Below are positions 1 through 9,324 of a stretch of 64,000 nt of DNA, in pieces (the stretch's first letter is position 1; each line of letters starts with the position of its first letter). Source of the stretch: Muscardinus avellanarius (taxonomy: Eukaryota > Chordata > Mammalia > Rodentia > Gliridae); the NCBI GenBank assembly GCA_963383645.1, contig OY726557.1, positions 123,482,223 to 123,546,222 on the forward strand. The letters run 5' to 3'. The notes below the pieces were generated by a model, which saw only the letters and a list, made by a program, of their open reading frames with translations, was not told the origin of the DNA and did no database searches. A program made the translations under genes and the position numbers.

Positions 1-1305
1 AACAGCCCCATAGCAGTTGTGGAGTGGTATCTACCCTAGTAGCTTTCATTTTTATTTATCTGATGGCTAATGATGTTGAGCATCTTTTCATGTACTTTTT
101 ATACACTTATACATCTTCTTCAAGGAAATGTGTATTATGTTCTTTTGCCTACTTTTAAATTGAAAACATCTTTTTATTATTGAGTTGAAGAATTCTTTAT
201 GTATATATTCTTTTTTTTTTAAACACTTAAAGTCCTTTATTGTACAATGCCATCGGTTTCAAAGGTGGGGTTGGAATTGGGCAAAAGGACTAACAGGTAC
301 ACGGTGAAATAGATAAATATGCCAAGCTTTTTATCTTTTTAAATCAGGCATTTATATACAAGAAAACAATACATCAATTACATAAAAATTCTTTATATAT
401 ATTCTGAAGAGAGTCCCTTACAAACTCTAGGATTTGCAGATGTTTTCTCCCATTTTATGGGTTGTCTTTTTATTTTCTTGATGGTGTCCTTTGAAGCACA
501 ACATGTTTTAATTTTGATGAAATCCAATTTATATGTGTGCTCATATTTTGATGTCATATTTTAAGAAACCTTTGTTTACTCTGAGGTTGTGAAGATCTGC
601 CTCGTGTGTCTTCTGGGCAGTTTATACTTTTGGCTGCTATGCTTAGTTCTTTGATCCATCAAGTTATTTTTTATGGTGTGAGGTAGGGCCGACTTCATTC
701 TTTCACATGTGAGTGTCCAGTTGTAGCATCAATTGTTGATGGGACCACCTTTTCCTCATGGGATAGTCTTGGCACCTTTGTCAAAATCAGTTGACTCTAA
801 TGGTGAGGATGTATTTCTGGACTCTCATTTTTACCCTTATTATTTTAAATATTTATTCTTACGCCAGTACTACACTGTCTTAATTACTACAGCTTTGTAG
901 TAAGTTTTTAAATAAGGAAATGTGAATCTTCCAGCTTTGTTCTATTTTTCCCTCAAGATGATTTCCCTACTCTGAATCCATTGCAAGTATTTATGAATTT
1001 TAGAAGCAGGTTATCAATTTCTACAAAGCAGCCCACTAGAATTATGATAGGACTCTGCTGTTGAATCTATACATCAATTTGGAGAGTATTGCCATTTTAA
1101 TAATATTAAGTCTTTCAAATATGAACATGGGAGGTCTTTCCATTTATCTAAAATTTCTTTAATTTCATTCCATGATCTTTTGTACTTTATGAGTTAAAAT
1201 TACTCAAGTATTTTATTCTTTTTGGTGCTATTGGAAATGGAATTTTCTTTTCACTTTTGGATTGATCATTGCTAGTGTATAGAAATAGAGTGGGTTTTTT
1301 TTTTC
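1..1305 (-). mobile_element. L1 LINE, antisense, ORF2 C-terminal part and start of 3' end (decayed)
   Basis: Read on the minus strand, this follows the mammalian L1 ORF2 3' half. Recognisable antisense signatures are 'gatgttgagcatcttttcatg' near 71, 'ttgtcttttt...ttcttgatggtgtcctttg' near 462-493, 'ccagtactacactgtcttaa' near 865 and 'cattgctagtgtatagaaat' near 1267. Many indels and stops leave no long frame, so it encodes nothing intact. It runs off the left edge of the window. It is interrupted at 211-384 by a later insertion. The divergence suggests an L1M-age element predating the lineage-specific SINEs. Confidence 0.9.
211..384 (-). pseudogene. 3'-UTR retrocopy (processed pseudogene fragment) inserted in the L1
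   Basis: Insertion flanked by a near-exact duplication of the L1 target: 'aattctttatgtatatattc' at 191-210 and 'aattctttatatatattc' at 387-404. On the minus strand it ends in a poly(A) tail (the T10 run at 211-220). An AATAAA signal precedes the tail by about 15 bases (antisense 'tttatt' near 236-241). This is the layout of an L1-mobilised, 5'-truncated mRNA copy. No SINE hallmarks are present. I do not recognise the parent gene; the segment looks like 3' UTR only. Confidence 0.7.
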
Positions 1306-1965
1306 CATGTTTACATTGCACCCAGCTGTGCCCTATCAGAATGGACACACAGGCACAAATGCAGTGCTTCCATCTGCCCTGCCCCCCAGCTGAGCTGTGA
1401 GCCCTGCCCAGAGCAGCGGGAGCCCCAGATTCACCAGTGGGATGAACTGGCTCTCAGGGCCTGTCTCAGCCCTGTGCTGTGTCGTCTTTGCTGGCACGGT
1501 CTTCCCCACTTGCTCAATCCCAACTAACTCCTGGGATTAAAATTTATCTTGCTTTTGGATTCTCTCTGGGGTCCCGAACCAAGTGACTTCACTTTGTGTG
1601 GGATCCAGGCCCCAGATGGCACAAGGCAGGAGGCCGTTTAGACTCTGTGAGGACCCCCTTGCAGGCTGAGAGTACAGGCCAGGATCCTAGGCATACTAGA
1701 CCAAGAAAGACCTGCAAGGAGGTGCCCAGACCACGGGCTGCAGGTAGCCACCACATCAGCGGTCCTGGTAAGAGCGGCAACAAAGCCCTCATGAACAAAG
1801 TCCACTTTCTGATTCTGAGTTGCCCCATAGCCTTGTACAGCAGGCACAGAAGGTTTGGAACCTCTTCCGTGTGTGTATAAGGAAGCTGAGACCCAGAATG
1901 CTGACCGACTTGGCCACAGTCACACAGCCAGTTAGGATCGACCCTGTCTCCTTCCCAGCTCTCCA
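1306..1965. other. Unassigned noncoding sequence
   Basis: GC-rich unique sequence after the L1. The piece near 1525-1585 ('gattaaaatttatcttgctt', then 'ggggtcccgaacc') faintly recalls the 3' end of an ERV LTR, but no TG...CA boundaries or partner LTR are visible. Open frames on both strands here (up to 125 codons) overlap each other and show no protein family signature. Confidence 0.4.
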
Positions 1966-2140
1966 ACTCTTTTTATGATACTGGAGATTGAACTCAGGAG
2001 CATTCTCCCTCCAAGCTACGCCCCCAGCCCATTTTATTTTGAAACAGAGTCTTGCCAAGTTGCTGAGGCTGGCCTCAAAACTGCAATCCTCCTGATTCAG
2101 CCTTTCTAGTAAAGCAAACACCAGTGATACCCGGCTCTTC
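1966..2140 (-). mobile_element. B1-dID dimeric SINE, older copy
   Basis: Antisense order: ID half ('gatactggagattgaactca', 'gctacgcccccagccc'), linker 'attttattttgaaacagagt', then 7SL half ('tgctgaggctggcctcaaaa', 'gcaatcctcctgattcagcc'). The final 'gtgatacccggct' corresponds to the SINE 5' end. It is diverged from the consensus, consistent with an old copy. Confidence 0.85.
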
Positions 2141-2543
2141 AATTCTTTTCTGGTGCTTGCTCCCTGCTGCCCACTCAGGCTCCCCACCCAGACCAAGGGC
2201 CAATTGCAGGCAGCTTCGGCAGGTGACCCGCCAGCAGGAGCATCCATGTACATCCTGTACATGGGCTCAGGTTGCAGGGTGCTTTGAGAAGAGAGCATGA
2301 ATCCCCCTTAGGGCCTCTTCCTGAACCAGACCTTCAGCAGGGCCACTTGGCTTGTTCAATAGATGGCCTTTTGGAGAAAGACTAGAGGTCTTGGTCTCCT
2401 CCTCTAAGAGACCTTTGGGTTCCTGAGACATAAGCTCCACTCCCTCAAGGCCCTGTACCCGGGAGCAGGGCATTTCCACAGCACAGAAAAAACATCCTGG
2501 TGTGCTTTGCGTTGGATCAAGAGGGACTTGCTGACCTTATGTT
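2141..2543. other. Unassigned noncoding sequence
   Basis: Unique sequence of about 400 bp between SINEs. I see no exon, repeat signature or RNA gene in it. Confidence 0.35.
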
Positions 2544-2559
2544 TATGTAAATACATTTT

Positions 2560-2628
2560 CTTTTGTAGTACTGGGGATAGAACCCAGGGGCATTCTTCTT
2601 CTCATAACCCCCAGCCTTATTTATTATT

Positions 2629-2661
<33 letters not shown>

Positions 2662-3016
2662 TATTTTTTGCGGGTCTGGGTTTGAAACCCAGGTTTGAGG
2701 AAACCCAGGTTTCCAAGCTATACCCCCTGCCCTGTTGTTTATTCTTTATTTTTGAAACAGGGTCTCACTAAATTGCAGAGGACCTCACTAAGTAGCTGAG
2801 GCTGTCCGTGAACCATGATCCTCCAGTCTCAGCCTCCCAAATGCTGGGATTACAAGCTTGCATCACTACACCGGGCTATTATTATTATTTTTGAAACAGG
2901 GTCTCACTGAGTTGTGAAGGGCCTCACTAAGTAGCTGAGGCTGTCCATGAACCATGATCTTCTGGTCTCAGCCTTCTGAATGCTGGGATTACAAGTGTAC
3001 GCCACCGTGCCCAGCA
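2560..3016 (-). mobile_element. SINE-in-SINE: outer B1-dID split by an inner type G SINE
   Basis: The outer copy has its ID half at about 2565-2622 and its 7SL half at about 2878-3015. The inner copy (about 2666-2877) inserted into the TTA/ATT-rich linker. Its right half carries an extra internal duplication ('acccaggttt' three times, 2687-2712). The whole block is flanked by 'tatgtaaatacatttt' (2544-2559) and 'tatgtaaatatatttt' (3017-3032), a target-site duplication with one mismatch. Confidence 0.88.
2622..2665. repeat. (ATT)n microsatellite in a SINE linker
   Basis: Run of tta/att triplets with two 'atc' interruptions, lying in the A/T-rich linker between the two monomers of the outer antisense SINE. 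It probably expanded from that linker. Confidence 0.85.
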
Positions 3017-3171
3017 TATGTAAATATATTTTAAAATATATGTAATAAAAATAAGTCAATAAGTACTAATATTAACTCATTGTTCCAAGGTGATACCACT
3101 TACTCCACATACTAGTGTTTAGTGGTTCCAATGCTACCTCTTAAAGCACGCAGCTTCTCTGTCTCTTTCTT

Positions 3172-3173
<2 letters not shown>

Positions 3174-3262
<89 letters not shown>
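3174..3262. repeat. (TC)n(AC)n compound microsatellite
   Basis: About 26 TC dinucleotides run directly into about 18 CA dinucleotides. The open frames crossing it on either strand (Ser-Leu or Cys-Val repeats) are products of the repeat, not genes. Confidence 0.97.
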
Positions 3263-3265
<3 letters not shown>

Positions 3266-4986
3266 TCACACTTAATCTCAATAGTAGTGGGTAGCATTAC
3301 CTCTTGCAGAGGAGCAACCAGGATCATGGAAGCCAGGCAACTTACCCAGGCTTTTTGTCCCTGGAGGTGGAGCTCTCTTTTCCCCTCATGGTTGGGTATT
3401 GGGGCTGCAGCCCCCAAAGAGGGTGCCCAGCTTGTGGCCCGACCTCATGGCAGGTGTCCAGCATAGATAAGCCTCTCTGGTCAACTCAGCATGGGCGACC
3501 ACTGTGAGAAATGCTCAGGCCCCTGGCCCAGGCCCCTCTTAGGAGGCATGGTACTTGTGGTCTGAGCTCTCTAGGGCACTGATGGAGCTACCTGCTCCCC
3601 GCTACCTTACTGCCTCTTTTTACTTTTTGCAAACCCACAGCCCATTCCCTCCACAGACACTCTGAGGCCAGGGTTCGGCAGCCTGGGAAGGTGTCCTTCC
3701 TGCTGCAGACCCTCTGCCCACCGGCAGCAGGGTGGTACGCCTTCACTCTGCAGCTGCTGATAGGAAGGGATGATATGTTTTCACTCTGCTGTGTTCAACA
3801 GTGCGCTCAGACAGGGAGCGGAAGCAGGAAAGATAAGTGGGAAATAAATCACCCAACTTGATTTAGTCATAATAGTAAGGAGAAAGAACTGGTGGAGGAG
3901 GGGCAGCAGATGGAGTTCCCTGTGCCCCGCACCCACCCTCTGTGGCCCCTGCAGAGGGAGAGCTTTCTGGGTAAAAGATGGGCAAGGACCATTGCTGGCC
4001 ACCCTGAGACCTAAGTCACCCCAAACTTCAGTGCCCTCTGAGGACAGTGGGCAGGAGGACACAGCTGTGTGTCCCTGGAGATCTGCCTTGTTTCTCAGGG
4101 TGGGAAGGACACCTGAGGGTGTCCAGGTGGCCAGTTGGGCTTGTGGCTGCTGTTGATTCTCCTGTTTCTAATGCTCTCCAGGGAGCATCTTTTCCCAGGC
4201 AGGACAAGGCCCTGCTCTGCCAGCCTGGCCTTTGGGGAGAACTCACACCTTTTCTTCCTCCCTGGTCTCTGGACCCTCCATGGTATTTCTAGGCTGGGCT
4301 CTGAGCTTAGCCTGTGGGGAGGGAAATCTGGTTGGCACATTCCAGGAAGACGGGCTCCTTGTCCCCTTGCAGGGCACAAGTGCAGAGAGGGAGTGCGATG
4401 GGGGTACGGCCTCAGAGGCCTGGGTGTTAGGAAGAGGATGGTGTCGGTGACACAGGGATGTCTATTCCGATTCACTATGGAATATCTGCTCTGGCAAGTT
4501 ATAAAACACTGCTTCTGCCGAGGCTGTAGAATTACTTACAGGAGCCACAATGAAACCAGACAACCTTTCAATCAAGCTGCCTCTTGTTCCTGCTTCAAGG
4601 CTGGTGAAATAAATATTGAGCAAATAAAGTTAGTCAGCATCTGAGCATTTTAATGCATAAAGAGCAGCAGGGGCCGGGGAGCACAGCTGCGGCTTGTCCC
4701 AGAGGACTGGCCGCAGGGCGCCCTGGCAGCTCTGCCTCCCATCATGGCTCCCAGCCCTGCCCTTCCCCAGGCTCCCGCAGGTGTCCTTCCCAGGTGTCCG
4801 AGGGCCTGGCAGACCAAGGGGCCAGGACTTTCTCTCTGACCTTTGCAGTGTATGTCCTGCCATCTCAGTCTCAATAAACTGGGAGGGTCAGTTCTCTAGT
4901 CTCTTGAAGGCCAAGGACAGGAAGGCTAAGCTCCAGATGAGGAGAGATAAGAGGGAGCTGCTGTCATGGCCTGAAAAAGGGCTTTT
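3263..4986. other. Unique GC-rich noncoding block
   Basis: About 1.7 kb of non-repetitive sequence. Several overlapping frames up to 169 codons (for example 4135-4644 plus and 4095-4475 minus) cover the same bases on both strands and show no domain signature. No exon with convincing splice sites was found. The segment 4470-4640, with 'gcatttt aatgcataaa' near its end, is more AT-rich and could be conserved. Confidence 0.4.
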
Positions 4987-5002
4987 AAAGTTGTTTTTGT
5001 AA

Positions 5003-5215
5003 AGCCGGGCATGGTGGCGCACACTTGTAATCCCAGCATTCAGGAGGCTGAGACAGGAGGATCACGGTTTGCGGACAGCCTCAGCTACTCAGTGAGGCCC
5101 TCTGCAACTCAGTGAGACCCTGTTTCAAAATAAAGAATAAAAAAATAGGGCAGGGGGTATAGCTCGGAGGTCAAATGCCTCTGGGTTCCACTCCCAGACC
5201 TGCAAAAAAAAAAAA
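5003..5215 (+). mobile_element. B1-dID SINE, type G, complete
   Basis: Starts 'gccgggcatggtggcgcaca' and carries the type G features: 'cagcctcagctactcagtg', linker 'aaaataaagaataaaaaaat', right half 'gggcagggggtatagctcgg', ending 'cccagacctgc' and a long A tail. It is flanked by 'aaagttgtttttgta' (4987-5001) and 'aaagttgttttttgta' (5217-5232), a clear target-site duplication. This is one of the best-preserved copies and useful as a reference for the subfamily. Confidence 0.95.
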
Positions 5216-5352
5216 AAAAGTTGTTTTTTGTAGCAAGAACCAGAAAGAAGGTGCAGGCTGATGGAGCAGCTGGTGTGACTGGAGGGTGAAGGTCAGGCTG
5301 CAGAGCCAAGCTCCAAGTTCCCCCCTCCTCTCTGTTTAAAACAAGAATGCCT

Positions 5353-5542
5353 GGAGCCAGGGCTCATGGCCTGTAAACCCAGAACTTGGGAGGTTGAGAC
5401 AAGAGGACCACAGATTTAAAGCCAGCTTCAGCAACTTAGCAAGACCTGGTCTCAAAATTAAAAATAAAAAGGTGAGGGTTGTGGCTTGGAGGTAGAATGC
5501 CCTTAGTTTCAATCTCTAGTACCACCAAAATATAACAACAAA
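5353..5542 (+). mobile_element. B1-dID SINE, old diverged copy
   Basis: 7SL half 'gggctcatggcctgtaaacc' to 'ctggtctcaaaattaaaaat', followed by an ID half with 'gggttgtggcttggaggtag' and 'caatctctagtaccacc'. Many substitutions relative to the younger types. Confidence 0.85.
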
Positions 5543-5839
5543 ATACTGGGAGGTCAAAAGAATGCTCTGGACACATGGTGAGGGTTTCAGCAAGACATCT
5601 GTCGTCATCTTCAATGGCAACCCTGTGGACAAGCTGAAGATTTGTCACCTGGATGCTGTCCGAGGGGAGTGAATGCCTAATGGGCTGAGGTCAAACTGGA
5701 GGGAACTTCCCCAGGAGAAGGGGGCCCCTGCTCTTTCCAAGATGGTGCTGGCGTAGAGGATATACTCCTGAAAGTTGTGAATGACCCAGAGCTACAAGAG
5801 AACATAAATACCATGTGTGACCGTGAGAAGAAAAATGAC

Positions 5840-6018
5840 AGCTAATAGCTCGTAGTCTTCAGCTCTTACTGCATGCTAGGCGCTGTTCATAAGCACATCG
5901 CCTGGCAGATGATATTCTCATTCCCATCTTACAGATGAGGAAACTGGCTAAGGCACCAGTTATGGCATCGAGATGCAGCCGGGGCCATCTGAGGGCTGTG
6001 CTCTTAACCCTCTGACCC
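5840..6018 (-). repeat. MIR (ancient tRNA-derived SINE)
   Basis: Antisense MIR core: 'gctcttactgcatgctaggc' near 5862, 'catcttacagatgaggaaac' at 5926-5945, and 'gtgctcttaaccctctgac' at the end. Typical of mammal-wide MIR. Confidence 0.85.
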
Positions 6019-6629
6019 AAAAGAGCAATGTGAAGTAAATTGGGGGCCTGGGGGCACAGCAGATGTGAGATGAGGGCTAGCAGAAATTTGTGGGGACCAC
6101 TGTTTACTGTTTCTAGAATGAGAAGACCTTGAGACAGAACTGGCTGTGAGACTTTTCAGCATGTATGTGAAAATCCAGAGCATTTGGCCGGCTGTGTCTT
6201 GAGCTCTGGGATGGTGGCAGGCCAGCCGGTCTGTAGCCTTGGACTCCAGGTCTATGTTTTTGAAAGGACCTTAATAAAATGGAGCAGGCCAGGCCAGTGA
6301 AAAGGCCAAGAGGAGGACGGGGGCAGTCTGAACGCCGAGATGTGAGACTGACCCAGCCATGGGCTGAAGGGAGGCTACTGGCTGGTGGAGGGCGGGATTG
6401 TCCTTGGCATCTGAACAGGCCTGGACTTGCTGTGGGCCCCAGGGGCAGAGCTGCACCCTGTGGGCAGGCGCCGCAGCACGTTTGGACCCAGTGCGAAAGA
6501 AAGGCCCCCGGGCTGCTTCCACTAGGGCCTGCAATTAGCGCCCTGTGAAAGGAGCCGGCATGGAGCTGGCTTGGTATAGAGCCAGCGCTGGCAGTGCCAC
6601 AGCCATTCCTACCTTGAACAACAACGCCT
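6019..6629. other. Unassigned noncoding sequence
   Basis: GC-rich unique sequence. Short opposed frames at 6271-6548 overlap on both strands and resemble no known protein. Confidence 0.35.
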
Positions 6630-6775
6630 GAGTCCAGAACCTGCCACCTGTCACCGACATGGTCCTCAGCAAGTCACTTTGCCCAAGTCTTGGTTTCCTC
6701 GTCTGTACAGTTGGGTTTGTGACACCTTCCTTGGATGGGTGTCCAAGATCTGATGAGATTGCGTCAGCAAGGCAG
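6630..6775 (+). repeat. MIR fragment
   Basis: Sense MIR core: 'ctcagcaagtcactttgccc', 'cttggtttcctcgtctgtac', then 'gatgagattgcgtcagcaag', the equivalent of the 'gaggattaaatgag' segment. Confidence 0.7.
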
Positions 6776-6934
6776 TCAGCATTTTCTCAGGAAGTTTCAG
6801 AGGGGAAAAGCGGTGCCTGTCCCCGGCGCAGAGCTCGGTGTAGCCTCAGATGCCCCTAGCAGTGGTAACCAGTGACAAAGGGTGCCATTTCTAGGAAAGG
6901 CTGCCATTTCCCCCTTTGGTGCTTTCCTCTGTGT

Positions 6935-7092
6935 ACATGGTGCTGCTCAGAGCTCTGCAGGTACCCTTCCTTTGTCACAGCCACTATTGGTCTTCGTGTC
7001 ACCCACCGGAGGTAAGCACCGCCTTCGCTCTGTCCGCCACTCATTTCACAGATGAGGAAGCTGGAATCTGGACGGCCAGAGGGAGGGGATGG
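6935..7092 (-). repeat. MIR fragment
   Basis: Antisense MIR: 'catttcacagatgaggaagc' at 7044-7063, preceded by weakly matching core sequence. Diverged. Confidence 0.55.
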
Positions 7093-7955
7093 AGTCCTGC
7101 TCATTCAAGTCCAAAACCTGAACAATGTCCTGCTCCCTCTCCAGGACCCAGAGAATGCTTGGGCTAGTGAGAAGGAGGAGGAAGCATGGGGTTCACAGGT
7201 GCTAGGAACCTAATCCCCCCAGCCTTCCCGAGCCCTGGGGAGAGGCCTGGGGCAGGCTGCTCACCTGACATTCAGCTCTGGCTCCAGCTCCTCCCCTCCA
7301 GCCCACTGCTTGTCTCTTTCAGCTTCTCTGGCTCCATCTGGGTACTTTGTCCTGCTAATTCCAGGCTGGGAGGGCGTGTGCACTCTGTGAGCTGTTCAGC
7401 CCTAATTAGAAGTTCCTGACAGCTTGTTTGGGCCCCTGTCAGGCTCTCTGACTGGCCTTGCACCAATAAGTAAAAAGGAAAATTGCTACCTGCTCTGCAC
7501 CTGGATGTCTGGTGTCACTGTGAGTGGCGTGTGCGTGTGTAGCAGGCGCCCGGCTGGCTTCTGCCACTCAGGGCATGCTGAGCCCCAGTCATGGTGGGCA
7601 GCCTGTGGGGGACCCTATCCTTTTAGGGATCACCCAGGGTCCCAGCACCAGGGCTGGAGGGGCTAAGTGCCTGAGACTTAATGGGTGCAGCTGGCTGAGG
7701 TGCATCCTGCTGGGACAGCTACTTCCATGCTGCAAGTCCTTTCTGACCTTGTAACCCACGTTCAAGGTCAGAAGGCCACAAAGCACAGGTGACTTTTTTC
7801 TGGTGACCTGTTTTGGGAACAGGTGGGCACTGTCAGAAGAAGGAGCTTGGATCTTCTATTTTCCCAGTAACAAGGGAATGAGATAGTGGAGGCCTTAGCC
7901 CGCTGGCCTGCCTCTGAAAGACTTGAATGTTAAATAGGCCACAAGATTGTGGAAC
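7093..7955. other. Unique noncoding block
   Basis: About 860 bp without repeat signatures. Short frames on both strands only. I see no gene. Confidence 0.35.
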
Positions 7956-8140
7956 TAGATCACCAGGCTCGCTCGGGCCTCTGCCTCACCCTGGGTAAGC
8001 TGCGTGACCTCAGGCAAGTTGTTTTACCTCTCTGAACTTAGTTTTGCCATCCAATCGAGTTATAAGGGTTAAATAAATTTTTCAGAATAGTACCCGACAC
8101 TGAGTAAGCACTCCACAAACATCAGCTGCTATAAGGCTCT
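7956..8140 (+). repeat. MIR, nearly full length
   Basis: Sense MIR: 'gtgacctcaggcaagttgtt', 'acctctctgaacttagtttt', 'gttataagggttaaataaat', ending 'gagtaagcactccacaaaca'. Good match to the consensus order. Confidence 0.88.
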
Positions 8141-8154
8141 TTAAGTAGAGTGTT

Positions 8155-8328
8155 AAAGTCAAATGGTTTGAATTCCAGTTATCTTGCATATTAACCTTGT
8201 GATCTTAGGCAAGGTTCCTAATCCTGTACCTGAGACTCTTTATTTCTAAAAATAGATAAAATAGCAGCAGCCTTCATCAGGGTTATAAGGATTAAGTGGG
8301 ATTATGTATATAACACAGCATACCATCT
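8155..8328 (+). repeat. Second MIR copy in tandem orientation
   Basis: 'gaattccagttatcttgcat', 'cttgtgatcttaggcaaggt', 'gggttataaggattaagtgg'. It follows the first MIR by about 15 bp in the same orientation, a chance cluster of two old copies. Confidence 0.8.
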
Positions 8329-8856
8329 AGGTCAGCAAACTACAGTCCCCTCCCCCCATGTTATCTGCTAGTCAGCTTTCCATCACTTTATCAAAACACC
8401 TAAGGAGACCAACTTAAAAAGAGGAAACTTTACTGTTTACTTTGGCTCGCAGTTTTAGAGGTTGCAGTCCATGGTGAGCCCCCCCCCCCACGCACCCCCA
8501 TGGCTCTGGGCTGGTGAGGCAATGCCTTGGGTCAGGATCATGTGGTGAAGAAAGCCTGTTTCCTCAGGGCTGGTAACTAGAGAACAAGGAAGAGTTTCAT
8601 GTCCCACACCCTCCACGGCCCCATCTTTAAACACCAGGAGCCAGGGCCAAGCCCTGAACACATGGGCCTATGAGGGACCCTTACCCAAATCCTAGCAACC
8701 TGTTTCTGTAAATAAAGTTTTATTTGAACACAGCCACTCTCTTTCCTTTCAGTATTGTCTGTGCTTCTTTCTGGCTGCAACTACAGAGTGAAGTATGGCC
8801 CACAAAGCTGAAAACGTTACTGTGTGACCCTTTGCAGGCAGAGTGTGCCAACCCCA
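8329..8856 (-). mobile_element. Old hAT-like non-autonomous DNA element, split by a rodent repeat
   Basis: Left end 'ggtcagcaaactacagtccc' (8330-8349). It resumes at about 8697 with 'cctgtttctgtaaataaagt', 'gaacacagccactctctttc', 'cagtattgtctgtgcttctt', 'atggcccacaaagctgaaaa', and ends 'gagtgtgccaacccc' (8841-8855). The ends form an imperfect inverted pair (gtcagcaaac / gtgtgccaac). This matches a common mammalian element whose consensus ends in 'gttggcaaactttttctg'. I cannot name the exact family without a search. Confidence 0.75.
8366..8695 (+). mobile_element. Rodent interspersed repeat (LTR-like, TG start), copy 1
   Basis: Begins 'tgctagtcagctttccatca', continues with 'taaaaagaggaaactttact', 'ttggctcgcagttttagagg' and 'cagtccatggtgagc', and ends 'gaacacatgggcctatgagg' then 'acccaaatcctagca'. 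It shares its start and end with the copy at 49747-50055. The TG...CA termini suggest a solo LTR, but the family name is not certain. A C9 run lies at about 8480-8488. It interrupts an older hAT-like element. Confidence 0.7.
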
Positions 8857-9099
8857 GGCCCAGGACACTGTAAACGTTCTTCTATGTGCAGCTACTAACA
8901 AGGAACCGTACCTGGTGGCCTCCAAGACTCCAACCAGAGGGGTTTTAAAGTCTTATATGATGTGTGTTTAGGGGAAAGATTTTGAACATTCATCTTGTGT
9001 GTTTTTAGAAAGGAAAATTAGAAGCAATATTTACAAGCCATCAAGTCCTGTCTTAAGGGATATCAGGTGTTTGGGAGCTGCCCTTCTCTCGCTTCATTG
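8857..9099. other. Unassigned noncoding sequence
   Basis: AT-richer unique sequence between the hAT-like element and a TG repeat. No gene signals seen. Confidence 0.35.
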
Positions 9100-9100
9100 A

Positions 9101-9102
<2 letters not shown>

Positions 9103-9143
<41 letters not shown>
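9103..9143. repeat. (TG)n microsatellite
   Basis: About 20 uninterrupted TG/GT dinucleotides. It abuts the tail end of an antisense SINE, so it probably grew from that SINE's A-rich tail region. Confidence 0.95.
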
Positions 9144-9147
<4 letters not shown>

Positions 9148-9324
9148 GAGGATTGAAACCAGAGGCATTCTAACTTTTACCTCCGAGCTACACCCATAGC
9201 CTGATTTTTTTTTTTAAAGATAGTCTTGCTAGGTTGATGAGTCTCACTACTTGCCGAGACTGTGATCTTCCTGTCTCAGCCTCCCAAGTACTAGGATTAC
9301 AGGTGTGCACCACCACACCTGACT
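9144..9324 (-). mobile_element. B1-dID SINE
   Basis: Antisense ID half 'tactgaggattgaaaccaga' ... 'ctccgagctacacccatagc', T-rich linker, 7SL half 'gctaggttgatgagtctcac' ... 'gtgtgcaccaccacacctga'. Older copy. Confidence 0.9.

Noticed and set aside
1525..1600. 3' end of an ERV LTR
   Set aside because: Only a weak resemblance in 'ggggtcccgaacc'; no TG start, partner LTR or primer-binding site could be found.
3122..3466. Open frame with Ser-Leu and Thr-His repeats
   Set aside because: It is the translation of the (TC)n(AC)n microsatellite with chance flanks; the same applies to the frames over 30332-30553 and 33080-33331.
5577..5850. Coding-like text after a SINE ('cttcaatggcaaccctgtgg')
   Set aside because: Frame is broken by stops within about 25 codons and no parent protein was recognised; could be a decayed retrocopy but not supportable.
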